Positions 36,021 through 49,265 are shown, numbered from the stretch's first letter. The stretch: 64,000 bases of DNA from Oxalobacteraceae bacterium (GCA_027490725.1 JAIXXN010000003.1:17488-81487); one strand, 5' to 3'. Made by a program: numbers and translations. The notes: generated by a model from the letters alone, not told the origin.

Positions 36021-37325
36021 ATGACTGCTCTGCTAGCCTTGATCCGCAAGGATTTGAAACTGTATCTGCGCGACAAGCGCGCACTGCTGATGCATCTGCT
36101 GATGCCGGTGGTGCTGGCCGCCTTCTTCGGTTCGCTGTTCGGCGGCGGTTCGGAAGCCCGTACCAGCAAGGTCGAGGTGGGACTGGTGATGCTCGACCAG
36201 AGTCCGGTCGGTCAGCAGATCGCTGCCGGTCTGCAGGCCGATAGCGCCCTGAAAATCAGCCTGCTCAGCGAGGACGAAGCGCGCACGCTGGTGCGTAAAG
36301 GCAAGCTGCCGGTGGCCGTGGTGATCCCGGACGGCTTTGGCAAGCGCGCCAGCGATGCCCTGTTCAGCGGCATCGACAAACCGAGCCTGCCGGTGTATTA
36401 CGATCCGTCCCAGTCGACCATGCTGGCGATGGTGAAGGGTTTGCTGACCCAGCAGGTGATGCAGGCCAGCAGCGCTGCCGCGTTCAGTTTTACCGATAGC
36501 CGTGCTACCAGCGAGCAGTTGCAGCAGGTCGCGGCCAGCGATCTGAAAGCGAGCGACAAGGTGCAATTGACGGAGTTTCTCGGTAGCCTGAAAAAATATC
36601 AGGACCAGCGCGCTGCCGACGCCGCAAGCCAGCCGGCTGGTGCGCAAGCGGCGCAGGACGCTAAGCCGGCTGGTATGAGCGTGCCGTTTACCACGCAGGA
36701 TCAGGCGCTCAGCAGCGGCCCCCGCTACAACGGCTACGCCCACTCGTTTGCCGGGATGGGCGTGCAGTTCATACTGTTCATGGGCATCGATATGGGTATC
36801 GGCATTCTGCTGGCGCGCCGCACGGGCATCTTTAACCGCCTGCTGGCAGCCCCCATCACGCTGACGACGGTGCTGCTGGGGCGGGGAATTTCCGGCGCCA
36901 TCATCGCCATGAGCCTGATGTGTGCGCTGTTCGCGTGCGCCATGCTGATCTTCAAAGTGAGCATCAGCTCGCTGGCCGGTTTTCTGATCCTGGCGCTGTG
37001 TTTCGCCCTGATGACGGCCGCCTTCGGCCTGCTGATCGCGGCCTTCGGTAAAACCCCGGAAGCGGCGCGCGGCATGGCGGTGTTTGCCACCATGATTATG
37101 GTGATGCTGGGCGGTGCGTGGGTGCCGTCGTTCATCTTCCCCGAGTGGATGCAGCAGGTCACGCTGGTGATCCCGACCCGCTGGGCGGTGGACGGCTTCG
37201 ACGCCGTTACCTGGCGCGGACTGGGACTCGATGCAGCGCTGGCGCCGAGTGCTGTGCTGTCCGGCTTTGCGCTGCTGTTTGCCACGCTGGCGATCTGGAA
37301 GTTCCGTCGCGAACAGCAGCAATAA
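36021..37325 (+). CDS. ABC-2 type transporter permease
   Basis: A 434-residue permease of the ABC2_membrane_3 kind: one N-terminal membrane segment (about 22-42), a large extracytoplasmic domain (about 45-235) and five further membrane segments clustered at about 240-430. The DLKLYLRDKRALLMHLLMP start is typical of this half-transporter type, which works as a homodimer with the ATPase. The substrate (drug, lipid or polymer) cannot be assigned. Confidence 0.88.
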   Translation: MTALLALIRKDLKLYLRDKRALLMHLLMPVVLAAFFGSLFGGGSEARTSKVEVGLVMLDQSPVGQQIAAGLQADSALKISLLSEDEARTLVRKGKLPVAVVIPDGFGKRASDALFSGIDKPSLPVYYDPSQSTMLAMVKGLLTQQVMQASSAAAFSFTDSRATSEQLQQVAASDLKASDKVQLTEFLGSLKKYQDQRAADAASQPAGAQAAQDAKPAGMSVPFTTQDQALSSGPRYNGYAHSFAGMGVQFILFMGIDMGIGILLARRTGIFNRLLAAPITLTTVLLGRGISGAIIAMSLMCALFACAMLIFKVSISSLAGFLILALCFALMTAAFGLLIAAFGKTPEAARGMAVFATMIMVMLGGAWVPSFIFPEWMQQVTLVIPTRWAVDGFDAVTWRGLGLDAALAPSAVLSGFALLFATLAIWKFRREQQQ

Positions 37326-37333
37326 GTCCGCGC

Positions 37334-37359
37334 GCCATGCGCAGTGTGTTGCGCATGGC
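37334..37359. terminator. Hairpin between convergent permease and metH
   Basis: A perfect 10-bp inverted repeat GCCATGCGCA and TGCGCATGGC with a 6-nt loop fills the 39-nt gap between the two converging genes. There is no T-run, so termination is inferred from position and stem strength. Confidence 0.5.
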
Positions 37360-37364
37360 CCGCT

Positions 37365-41165
<3,801 letters not shown>

Positions 41166-41488
41166 TTAGTACTTTCTGAGAGCGTGGACGAGCGCGCCAG
41201 TAGCTGACGGCGGTCTGAAATTATACGTTATTGCAGAATTTGCTTCAGAAAATGGCCGGCTAGTAGCAACAATCTGCCGATTGGCGTGCGGCCGGCCAGC
41301 GCGCCGGCGCTGCCTGCTGACCGCCCGGGGAGGCCTCAGTCGCCCGGAATTTCATGTTGTTAGATGGAAATCAATGCACACGGGTAGTTGTTGCTTCTAA
41401 AAAACTCAGGTATTGTCAGCGAGGCGAACGCCGCATATCGCCTTGCATTTTGCAATCAATTTGCGTCAATCTTGCGAGAAAGTTCAGT
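41166..41488. other. metH / DUF1800 divergent intergenic region
   Basis: A 323-nt region without a convincing gene. It holds the metH promoter (41220-41248), a GC-rich self-complementary patch with repeated GCCGGC near 41290-41310, and on the plus strand a weak TTGTCA (41413-41418) / TATCGC (41436-41441) pair with 17-nt spacing before the DUF1800 gene. I looked for an SAH or cobalamin riboswitch upstream of metH and saw no match to their conserved cores. Confidence 0.6.
41220..41248 (-). promoter_or_regulatory. Probable metH promoter
   Basis: A perfect TATAAT on the minus strand (41220-41225) with CTGAAG 17 nt upstream (41243-41248), 54 nt before the metH ATG. Confidence 0.6.
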
Positions 41489-43156
41489 ATGGCCGTTCTA
41501 TGTCGATTCCCTCAGCATCTGGCGGTGGCGGCACTGGCGTCGTGCCTGCTGGCCTGCTCGTCCGGCAATACGCCTCCCGCACCCTCCGAGTCGGCCGGTC
41601 AGGTGAAGGCCGTTGCTGCCAATAAAATGACTTTCTATGCAGCCTCACGGGCCGCCGAACAGGTCAGCTTCGGTGCTACCCCGGCACTGGTGGCAGAGCT
41701 GTCGCAGCAGGGATTGGAGGCATGGATCGACGCCCAGTTTGCCCTGCCGCCGAGCACGGCCACCGCACCGGACTGGGTGCGTTTTTTTGATGGTAACAAT
41801 GAAGCCGCCGCCAATCGTGCCGGTAATTTCCCCGGCGATCAGTTCTGGCGCCGCGCCCTGAGCGCGCCCGACCAGTTGCGCCAGCGCGTGGCGTGGGCGC
41901 TGTTCCAGTACATCCCGGTCGCACAGGGACAGGCGAACGGTCAGCTGCAGTACTACAACATGCTGATCCGCAATGCCTTCAATCCGTATGCCACGCTGCT
42001 GCACGAGGTGACGCTGCAGCCCATGATGGGCTGGTATCTGAACAATGAGACCAACCGGCCTCCGTCGCCCGAATGTCTGGGCTGTACGCCGAACGAAAAT
42101 TATGCGCGCGAACTGATGCAGTTATTTACCATCGGCGTGGTGCAGCTCAACGCCGATGGCAGCATCGTGCGGGATGCCAGTGGCAAACCGAAGGAAACCT
42201 ATACCCAGAAAGATGTCGAGGCACTGGCCAGAGCGCTGACTGGCTGGCGTAATCCATGGGACACCGACCCGAACGGGAAGATGGCCAATTTCGATCAGCA
42301 CATGACACCGGAGGACCAGAGCTTCCTGCACGATAGCAGCGCCAAGACGGTGATGGGCATGCAGCTGGCGGCTGGCATGGGCGCCGAGGCCGAGTTGAAT
42401 GCCGTGATCGCACTGCTGATGCAGCATCCGAATGTCGCGCCGTTTGTCAGCCTGCGCCTGATCCAGCACCTGGTGACCAGCAATCCTTCGCCGGCGTATC
42501 TGAGCCGGATCAGTGCCGTGTTCCGCAACAACGGGCAGGGTGTGACGGGCGATCTGCGCGCCGTCGTCAAGGCCGTGCTGCTAGATCCGGAAGCGCGTGC
42601 CGGTGATGTGCCCGGCAATCAGAACCGGCAATTCGGCAAATTCCGCGAACCGGTGCAGTGGCTAAGCGCCATCATGCGCGGGCTGGGCTGCAGCGCGCCG
42701 ATGTATAGCATCTCGGGCAGCAATCAGTGGGTGGTCTCGCCGGCGGGGCAGACCCCCAACGCACCGGCCAGCATCTTCTCTTTCTATCAGGCCACCGACC
42801 GGGTGCCGGGCAGTAATCTGCTGGCACCGGAGCAGAAAATTGTCGGCACCATGGAAATGAATAACCGCTTCGGTAACCTGAACTGGAATCTGCTCGATAC
42901 CAACAATTCTGCCAGCGCCTTCAACCGGACCAATACCGGCTGCGATCTGGGCACGCCGGCTAAATTACTGAGCACGTCGCCGGCCGCCTTTGTCGATTTC
43001 GTCAGTCAGCGCTGGTTCCGTGGCGCGATTCCACCGCCACTGCGCAGCAGCATGCTGGCGCTGATGCAGTCAGAGACCTGGGGCAGTGCCGAAGAAGGTG
43101 CGCTGACCATGATCCAGTTTGCGCTGGCCAGTCCCTATTTTGGAGCGATACGATGA
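41489..43156 (+). CDS. DUF1800 family lipoprotein
   Basis: A 555-residue exported protein. ATG 41489 gives a lipoprotein signal with lipobox LLAC before SSGNTPP; the upstream frame to 41354 is non-coding-looking. The DUF1800 body starts at SRAAEQVSFGATPALVAEL and includes PMMGWYLNN, NENYARELMQLFTIG and the DVEALARALTGW stretch that mark the family. The function of DUF1800 is not established; it is almost always paired with a DUF1501 protein, as here by a four-base overlap. Confidence 0.87.
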   Translation: MAVLCRFPQHLAVAALASCLLACSSGNTPPAPSESAGQVKAVAANKMTFYAASRAAEQVSFGATPALVAELSQQGLEAWIDAQFALPPSTATAPDWVRFFDGNNEAAANRAGNFPGDQFWRRALSAPDQLRQRVAWALFQYIPVAQGQANGQLQYYNMLIRNAFNPYATLLHEVTLQPMMGWYLNNETNRPPSPECLGCTPNENYARELMQLFTIGVVQLNADGSIVRDASGKPKETYTQKDVEALARALTGWRNPWDTDPNGKMANFDQHMTPEDQSFLHDSSAKTVMGMQLAAGMGAEAELNAVIALLMQHPNVAPFVSLRLIQHLVTSNPSPAYLSRISAVFRNNGQGVTGDLRAVVKAVLLDPEARAGDVPGNQNRQFGKFREPVQWLSAIMRGLGCSAPMYSISGSNQWVVSPAGQTPNAPASIFSFYQATDRVPGSNLLAPEQKIVGTMEMNNRFGNLNWNLLDTNNSASAFNRTNTGCDLGTPAKLLSTSPAAFVDFVSQRWFRGAIPPPLRSSMLALMQSETWGSAEEGALTMIQFALASPYFGAIR

Positions 43157-44499
43157 AACGACGGGATTTTCTGCGGGCCGGCATGGGCATCGGCCTAGGG
43201 AGTAGCGGCTTACTGGGCGCGCTCAATCTGGGCCACGCGGCCAGCGCTGGCGACTACAAGGCGCTGATCTGTCTCTACCTGAACGGGGGTAATGACGGCA
43301 ATAACACCCTGATTCCGACCGATGCTGCCTACAACGATTACGCGGCGGCCCGGCCGGTGCTGGCCTTGCCGAAAAATTCGCTGGCGCCGCTGAACGGCAG
43401 CAGCGCCGGCCACAGTTTCGGTCTGCATCCCGGGCTGGCACCGCTGGCTGATCTGTATAACCAGAAGCGGCTGGCGTGGATTGCCAATGCCGGGCCGCTG
43501 ATTGTGCCGGCCACGGCGGAGCAGGTCATCAATAATGCGGTGGCATTGCCGCCCTTCCTGATGTCGCACAGCGATCAGACTGCCGTCCAGCAGGGCTGGG
43601 GTGGCGATGCCGACGCCAGTGGCTGGGGCGGGCGCAGTCTGGAGTTACTGCCGGCCTCGCTGATCAATCCACTCAATGCGATGACCATGAATCAGGACCG
43701 TACCTTCGTGCTGGGCCGTAAATCGCCGGTCTCGCTGATGACGGCCGGCGGTACCCAGTACTGGGGGCGCGCCGATCTGGCCCAGCCACAGACGGCCTGG
43801 ACCCAGGCGCTGAATACCATGGCGCGTGCGCAGTTCAGCAATGATTACGAGTCCGGTTTTGCACGCAACTTTGGCAGCAGTATCGACGACTCCACCCTGC
43901 TGGTGAAAGTGCTGGCTGCGGCGCAGGCGCCGAAAGCCAATTTCGGTTCCGATGATCTGGCCGGTAATTTGCGGACGCTGGCCTCGGCCATGCCGGTGTT
44001 TAAGGCCATGGGTTACCGGCGCCAGATTTTCCTGGTTAGCTGGGGCGGTTTCGACACCCATTATGACCAGCGTGGCAGCGATGCGCGTACCCAGGATAGC
44101 CAGCTCGACAAAGTCGGCCGGGCGGTGGCGGCCTTCGATCAGGCCAACCGTGCCTCTGGTCTCGACCTTGATGTCACCACGCTGATGATGAGCGATTTCG
44201 GGCGTACCCTGCGGCCCGCCTCCGGTGCTGGTTCCGACCACGCCTGGGGGAGTCACTGGTTTGTGGCCGGCGGTGCCGTCGCCGGTGGTCAGGTGATCGG
44301 CAAATTCCCGTCGCTGGTACTGGGCGGCGTGGACGATTCCGATCCCGGTGGTGGTGGCCGGATGGTGCCCAGCACCAGTACCGAACAGATCGGCGCCACC
44401 CTGATGCAGTGGATGGGTCTGCCTCTGAGCGAGCTCGATACGGTGTTTCCGACGCTGCGCAATTTCAGCACCCGCAAGCTGGCTTTCCTGAACACCTGA
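43153..44499 (+). CDS. DUF1501 family Tat-exported protein
   Basis: A 448-residue protein starting with a twin-arginine signal (MKRRDFLRAGMGIGLG), so it is predicted to be folded before export. DUF1501 proteins belong to the alkaline-phosphatase/sulfatase superfamily in fold; conserved parts here are LYLNGGNDGNNTLIP near residue 40, GWGGFDTHYDQ near 300 and MMSDFGRTL with GSDHAWG near 350-370. A phosphatase- or sulfatase-like activity is inferred from the fold. The start overlaps the DUF1800 stop (ATGA). Confidence 0.88.
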   Translation: MKRRDFLRAGMGIGLGSSGLLGALNLGHAASAGDYKALICLYLNGGNDGNNTLIPTDAAYNDYAAARPVLALPKNSLAPLNGSSAGHSFGLHPGLAPLADLYNQKRLAWIANAGPLIVPATAEQVINNAVALPPFLMSHSDQTAVQQGWGGDADASGWGGRSLELLPASLINPLNAMTMNQDRTFVLGRKSPVSLMTAGGTQYWGRADLAQPQTAWTQALNTMARAQFSNDYESGFARNFGSSIDDSTLLVKVLAAAQAPKANFGSDDLAGNLRTLASAMPVFKAMGYRRQIFLVSWGGFDTHYDQRGSDARTQDSQLDKVGRAVAAFDQANRASGLDLDVTTLMMSDFGRTLRPASGAGSDHAWGSHWFVAGGAVAGGQVIGKFPSLVLGGVDDSDPGGGGRMVPSTSTEQIGATLMQWMGLPLSELDTVFPTLRNFSTRKLAFLNT

Positions 44500-44527
44500 G
44501 CAAGCACTCTGACCAAGAAAGTTTTCC

Positions 44528-46831
44528 ATGGATGTGAATGGCACTGCAGGCGCAGACCTGTACGATCAGAAAAAACTGGGCATACAGGATTGGATCGATT
44601 ACTACGGTCTGGCGGGGGATGACATCATCCGCATGTATCAGGGCAACGCCAACCCCGGCGCGGGCAACGATACACTGGAGAAGCTGGCCGGCAACAGCTG
44701 GCAGAAACTGACAGTGCGCTACTGGGATGCCCCGGCTGGCGTGGTGGTCGATCTGGCTGCCGGCACCGCGCAGGATGGCTGGGGCACGACGGATAAACTG
44801 ATCAATATCGACGATGTGCACAGCGGCGGCAACAACGACCGGCTGTACGGCAGTGCCAGCGATAATCTGTTCTCGCCCGGTGGCGGCCAGGATATCATCG
44901 ACGGGCGCGGCGGTCTGGATACGGTGATTCTGCCATGGGTGAGCAATCATCCCACCTTACTCAGCGAACTGACGATCGTGGTCTCGCTCGACGGCACACA
45001 AGCCACGATTACTGCGCCCGGCAATGACAGCTTCCGGCTGGATCTGAGCAATATCGAACGGATTGCCCTCGACTGGGATCAGCCGCGCTTATTGCTCACG
45101 GATTTCATCACACCCCAGCAGATTGCCCAGCAGGCCATTGCGGCCGGCAGCACGCTGCGCTGGAATGCGGACGCGGCACTTGGGACGACAGTCAGCGTCA
45201 GCTATAGCTTCGTCAGCACGGCCCCTGCCAGCGGCGTGGGCGCGTCAGGCTTTCGTAGTTTCAGCGCCGCCGAACAGCAGGTGGTGCGCAAGTTGCTGGC
45301 CGAAACCAGTGCCCTGAGCGGCATCAGCTTTACCGAAGTCAGTGACAGTGCGAACAGCCATGGCCAGATCCGCTTCGGCGTGAGCCAGCAGGCCGCCACG
45401 GAAGGCGTGGCGTGGTTACCCAACCAGAGTGGCGCGGGGGATCAGGCCGGCGATGTCTGGATGGATGTGGAATCGATGGCGAATCTGGCCGCGGGTAGCG
45501 AGGGCTATGCCGCCCTGCTGCACGAGCTGGGCCATGCACTGGGGCTGCGCCATCCGACCAATGTCGATCCCGGCGATGCCTGGAGCAAGGTCGTCACGCC
45601 GGCCATGAATAGCAAGCTGTGGTCGGTCATGGCGGCGACCCCGGCGGGGGATGGCCTGTTCCGCAGCGACTGGGGCAGCCTGGATGTGCTGGCGCTGCGC
45701 TATCTGTACGGCAGCACGGCGCATGCGACAGGCGACGATCATTACCAGTTGGGCGCTGGCAGCAGCCTGGCGCTGACGGTGATCGATGATGGCGGCACCG
45801 ACAGCATCGATGCGTCGGCGGCGCCACTGGGCGTGCAGATCAGTCTGATACCGGGCAGCTTGTCGAGTATCGGCCTGACCCCGGCAGGGCTGGCGGCGGT
45901 GAACAATCTCGCCATAGGCGCCGACAGCTGGATCGAACAGGCCATCGGCTCGGCTTATGACGATGTGCTGACCGGGAATGCACGGGACAATCTGCTGCAG
46001 GGTAAAGGCGGCAACGATGCAATCGACGCTGGCGCGGGGCAGGATACCGTCCTGTTCACCGGTCGCTTTAGCGATTACACCATCAGCACCAGCTTTGACA
46101 CGCTACAAGTGGCTGCCAAGGATGGGCTGTCTGGCTTTAGCACGCTACGTAATGTCGAGATCCTCGGTTTCGGCGACGGCAGCCGGATGCTGCTGGGCGA
46201 TGCCGGCGCGAATACCCTGAGCGGCGCGGCGGGTAACGATTTGCTGCTCGGTGGCGCGGGGAATGACACACTGGATGGTGGTGCCGGACTGGATGTGGCC
46301 AGTTTCAGCGCTGCGCGCAGCAACTACACCATCAGCAAGACGGCGAGCGGCTTTAGTATCGCCGATGCCAGCGGCGTTGACGGCATCGATCAGTTACTCA
46401 ATCTGGAACGTCTGCAGTTCAGCGATCAGAGCGTTGCACTCGACATTAGCGGCGTCGGCGGAAAAGCTTACCGCATCTATCAGGCTGCGTTTGACCGTAC
46501 CCCTGATGCGGTCGGTCTGGGTTTCTGGATCAGCGTGATGGACAAGGGCTATGCGCTGCTGGATGTGGCGACGGGTTTCATCAATTCGACAGAGTTCGCC
46601 AACCTGTATGGCGCCGCGCCCAGCAACGCCCAGTTTCTCGACCGCCTGTACCAGAATGTGCTGCATCGCACGCCTGACCCCGGTGGTTATGCGTTCTGGC
46701 TGGGCGTGCTCGATCGGCATGCGGTGAGTCGGGCCGAAGTACTCGCGGAGTTTAGTGAAAGTCCCGAGAATCAGACTGCGCTGGCCAGCGTGATCGGACA
46801 GGGTTTCAGCTTCCAGCCTTACACGGGATAA
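44528..46831 (+). CDS. RTX metzincin protease with DUF4214 domain
   Basis: A 767-residue protein without a signal peptide. Parts in order: an N-terminal RTX-like region (about 1-150), a serralysin-like metzincin domain with zinc site HELGHALGLRH (His332, Glu333, His336, His342) and a Met-turn-like SVMAA near 373, calcium-binding GGxGxD repeats (for example GGAGNDTLDGGAGLD near 585), and a C-terminal DUF4214 domain (about 650-740, YQAAFDRTPDAVGLGFW). RTX proteins leave by type I secretion; no such exporter lies in the window. It starts 28 nt after the DUF1501 gene with AAGAAAG upstream. Confidence 0.88.
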   Translation: MDVNGTAGADLYDQKKLGIQDWIDYYGLAGDDIIRMYQGNANPGAGNDTLEKLAGNSWQKLTVRYWDAPAGVVVDLAAGTAQDGWGTTDKLINIDDVHSGGNNDRLYGSASDNLFSPGGGQDIIDGRGGLDTVILPWVSNHPTLLSELTIVVSLDGTQATITAPGNDSFRLDLSNIERIALDWDQPRLLLTDFITPQQIAQQAIAAGSTLRWNADAALGTTVSVSYSFVSTAPASGVGASGFRSFSAAEQQVVRKLLAETSALSGISFTEVSDSANSHGQIRFGVSQQAATEGVAWLPNQSGAGDQAGDVWMDVESMANLAAGSEGYAALLHELGHALGLRHPTNVDPGDAWSKVVTPAMNSKLWSVMAATPAGDGLFRSDWGSLDVLALRYLYGSTAHATGDDHYQLGAGSSLALTVIDDGGTDSIDASAAPLGVQISLIPGSLSSIGLTPAGLAAVNNLAIGADSWIEQAIGSAYDDVLTGNARDNLLQGKGGNDAIDAGAGQDTVLFTGRFSDYTISTSFDTLQVAAKDGLSGFSTLRNVEILGFGDGSRMLLGDAGANTLSGAAGNDLLLGGAGNDTLDGGAGLDVASFSAARSNYTISKTASGFSIADASGVDGIDQLLNLERLQFSDQSVALDISGVGGKAYRIYQAAFDRTPDAVGLGFWISVMDKGYALLDVATGFINSTEFANLYGAAPSNAQFLDRLYQNVLHRTPDPGGYAFWLGVLDRHAVSRAEVLAEFSESPENQTALASVIGQGFSFQPYTG

Positions 46832-46874
46832 ATAGCCGATATACTGACAGCCTTGCCTAACCAAGGATGTAGTT

Positions 46875-47330
46875 ATGAAAATACGCCAGCCCTGGCGGGT
46901 GGCCCTGCTGGCCGCCGCCCTGATCACCATGACGGCTCAGGCCGATAGCTCCGTCTCGTCCGCTTCCAGTGCCGGTTCGGCTTCCAGTGGCAGCGTGTCG
47001 GACTCGCTCAGTAGTTCCAGTAATAGTTCCGGTGGCAATCAGCGCAAGGTGGCCGATGGTCATTACCGGATTCTGCAGATTGCCGCCACGCCCGAGCACA
47101 GCGAGCGCACCCGGCTGACCCTGCAGGGCGATGCGCCCGAGCAGCGCATTGAACTCGATCTGCCGCGCACCACCTTCGCTGCCCAGCAACTGACGGTGGG
47201 CGCTAGCGTGTATGCGCAAAACCGCGTGTACGGCATCGAATTTGGCCGCACCGAGCCGCGCCAGCCTTTCTATCTGGTGCTGGCCGATGCGTGGTACGGC
47301 GAACTGGCTTCGCGTCCCGTCAGCCTTTGA
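46875..47330 (+). CDS. Secreted Ser-rich protein of unknown function
   Basis: A 151-residue protein with a signal peptide (MKIRQPWRVALLAAALITMT, cleavage after AQA), a stretch at about 24-53 that is nearly all Ser and Gly, and a C-terminal domain of about 95 residues (HYRILQIAATPEHSERTRL onward) rich in beta strands. AAGGAT lies upstream of the ATG. It precedes and overlaps DUF2145, so the two likely act together. I know no function. Confidence 0.72.
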   Translation: MKIRQPWRVALLAAALITMTAQADSSVSSASSAGSASSGSVSDSLSSSSNSSGGNQRKVADGHYRILQIAATPEHSERTRLTLQGDAPEQRIELDLPRTTFAAQQLTVGASVYAQNRVYGIEFGRTEPRQPFYLVLADAWYGELASRPVSL

Positions 47331-48325
47331 AGCCGGCAGCCGCACTGCTGCTGGCGCTGCTGGTTGCCAGCGCCGGGCAGGCGCAGACAGATCAGGCTGA
47401 ACCGCGCGCCAGTGGCGCTGCTGCAAACCCGCCGCCCAGCCGGGCTGGTAGTGGGCTGGCCGCGTCGCGCTTCTGCGACCGCAGCCAGCCTCTCACGGCG
47501 GCCGAACAGGATCGGGTACTGCGCTTTGCCGCCGCGCTGCGCGATGAGCTTGGTAACGGCGAGGGGAACGGCGAGGTGAACACCGCGGGAGCTCCCAGGA
47601 TTGCCGTGATCAGCCGCTCCGGTCTGGATCTGTCGCGCTTTGCGATCCGCTATTCGCATGCCGCGCTGGCGTGGCGCTCCGACGCCGGTGTCTGGTCGGC
47701 CCGCCAGCTGTATTACGCCTGCGATGAAGCGCGCCCGCGCATCTTCGATCAGGGACTGGCCGGCTTTGCGCTAGGCACTGATGATGCCGCGCTCGGCTAT
47801 CTATCGATCGTGCAGCTGCCGCCCGAGGCCAGTGCCACCCTGTATCCGGCACTGCTTGATGGCGCGCGCGTACAGCACCTGCTGGCGGCACGCTATAGCG
47901 CGAATGCCTATGCCTATAGCGTGCGCTATCAGAACTGCAATCAGTGGCTCATGGAAATGCTGGCAGCGGGCTGGGGCGGGCTAGCCGACGGCGCTGATTT
48001 GCGCCTGCGTGCGCAAGCGTGGCTGGCTGCTGCCGGCTATCTGCCACAGCCGGTCGAGGTTGGCTCACGCTGGCTGATGCTGGCCTCGGCAGTGGTGCCG
48101 CTGTTGCATCTGGATGATCATCCGCAAGCGGACCGCGACGCGCTCCGCTTGCAGGTCAGCCTGCCGACTGCTATCGAACAGTTTGTGCGCCAGCGCTATC
48201 CTGCCAGCCAGCGGGTGGAGCTGTGCCACGATACTCAGCGCATCGTCGTGCATCGTGGCTGGTCGTCGCTGGCCGATGGCTGTGTGCCGGGGCCGGACGA
48301 CCGGGTGATACTGTTCAGCGAGTAA
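47291..48325 (+). CDS. DUF2145 exported protein
   Basis: A DUF2145 protein, 344 residues from GTG 47291 or 332 from TTG 47327, which forms a TTGA overlap with the previous stop. Both give a signal peptide (LKPAAALLLALLVASAGQAQ). The mature part has FCDRSQPLTAAEQDRVLRFA and paired cysteines; YSHAALAWRS and NCNQWLMEML (Cys-Asn-Gln) resemble an NlpC/P60-like cysteine-hydrolase layout, with a candidate His and Cys, but this is only a pattern impression. Function unknown. Confidence 0.78.
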   Translation: MVRRTGFASRQPLKPAAALLLALLVASAGQAQTDQAEPRASGAAANPPPSRAGSGLAASRFCDRSQPLTAAEQDRVLRFAAALRDELGNGEGNGEVNTAGAPRIAVISRSGLDLSRFAIRYSHAALAWRSDAGVWSARQLYYACDEARPRIFDQGLAGFALGTDDAALGYLSIVQLPPEASATLYPALLDGARVQHLLAARYSANAYAYSVRYQNCNQWLMEMLAAGWGGLADGADLRLRAQAWLAAAGYLPQPVEVGSRWLMLASAVVPLLHLDDHPQADRDALRLQVSLPTAIEQFVRQRYPASQRVELCHDTQRIVVHRGWSSLADGCVPGPDDRVILFSE

Positions 48326-48347
48326 GGGCTGGCAAAGGGCTGGCTAA
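48326..48347. repeat. Two tandem 11-bp repeats after a stop codon
   Basis: GGGCTGGCAAA and GGGCTGGCTAA (10 of 11 identical) start at the base after the DUF2145 TAA. They lie in the 42-nt gap to the convergent nitroreductase gene. Confidence 0.75.
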
Positions 48348-48367
48348 GCGCCGGCGTGCTGTGCTGC

Positions 48368-49003
48368 TTAGACGATCTCGGACACCAGTTGTTCGCGCGA
48401 GCGGCGTACTTTTTTCAGGTTGACCAGCCAGTCGCCTTCGCTGGCGCGGTAGCCCAGCGGCAGGATGAACACGCTGCGCAGGCCGCGTGCATGCAGGCCG
48501 AGGATGTCATCGACTGCGGCGGCGTCGAAACCTTCCATCGGTGTCGCATCCACCTGTTCTTCGGCGGCAGCGACCAGTGCCACGCCCAGTGCGATATATG
48601 CCTGACGGGCAGCGGCGTCGAAATTGGCGCGATCGCCACGTGCGGCGACGATACCTTTCAGCTGCTTGCGGTAGGCTTCCCAGCCTTCGTTGATGAAGCC
48701 GCGCTGCTCATTGGTCAGATCGAACATCATGTCGATGTGCGCTTCGGTAATGTTGTCCCAGGCAGCGAACACCAGCAGGTGCGAGCTTTCCGTTACTTGC
48801 GGCTGATTCCATGCCACGCTCTGGATCTGGGCGCGTTTCTCTTTGTTCGACACCAGCAGCACTTCAAACGGCTGCAGGCCGCTCGAGGTGGGGGTCAGAC
48901 GGATGGCTTCGAGGATGCGTTCCAGCTTGTCGCTGGCAACGGTTTTCGATGGGTCGTATTTTTTGGTGGCGTAGCGCCAGTTGAGTTTGTCGATCAGCGT
49001 CAT
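48368..49003 (-). CDS. NAD(P)H-dependent nitroreductase family protein
   Basis: A 211-residue FMN oxidoreductase of the NfsB-like group. It starts MTLIDKLNWRYATKKYDP, with the FMN-contacting RYATKKYD and the LTPTSSGLQPFEVLLV motif near 40; GLRSVFILPLGY is the late conserved part. ATG 49003 has AGGA upstream; the frame is open to 49072 without support. The physiological substrate is unknown (quinones, nitroaromatics or dihydropteridines for relatives). It follows fmt on the same strand after 262 nt. Confidence 0.86.
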   Translation of the reverse strand: MTLIDKLNWRYATKKYDPSKTVASDKLERILEAIRLTPTSSGLQPFEVLLVSNKEKRAQIQSVAWNQPQVTESSHLLVFAAWDNITEAHIDMMFDLTNEQRGFINEGWEAYRKQLKGIVAARGDRANFDAAARQAYIALGVALVAAAEEQVDATPMEGFDAAAVDDILGLHARGLRSVFILPLGYRASEGDWLVNLKKVRRSREQLVSEIV

Positions 49004-49226
49004 GACTGGAATCCTGTTGGGGTGTTGTGGCGAACCCGCAGAGGAGCGGGCCCAAGCGTAAGACGCTATCACAATTTGTCAGCCCCTGCAGGAAGCCCCC
49101 TGAACCGGGGTCAGATCCGACATCCGGACACGGCCTGAACAGTGAAAGGGCAGTCAGCGAGATTGAATGCACATGCGTCGCAAACGCGTTGCGTCCCTCT
49201 TTTCAGGCAATCGTGTGTGGGGGAGG

Positions 49227-49249
49227 GCTGCGCGGCACGGCCGCGCAGC
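49227..49249 (-). terminator. Strong hairpin downstream of fmt
   Basis: A perfect 10-bp repeat GCTGCGCGGC and GCCGCGCAGC with a 3-nt loop lies 17 nt after the fmt stop. No T-run follows. The rest of the fmt-nitroreductase gap has no gene; at 49103-49121 it contains a short AACCGGGGTCAGATCCGAC segment of unknown meaning. Confidence 0.45.
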
Positions 49250-49265
49250 ACAAGGCGCGGAGCGC

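Noticed and set aside
41166..41353. SAH or cobalamin riboswitch upstream of metH
   Set aside because: The 5' region has the promoter and GC-rich stems, but I could not match the conserved cores of either riboswitch, so no call was made. A covariance-model search (Rfam) would settle it.
49103..49121. Half of a REP/RAYT-like palindrome (GGGGTCAG core)
   Set aside because: Resembles half-sites linked to REP-associated transposases in relatives, but only one half is here, with no inverted partner and no other intergenic copy in the window.
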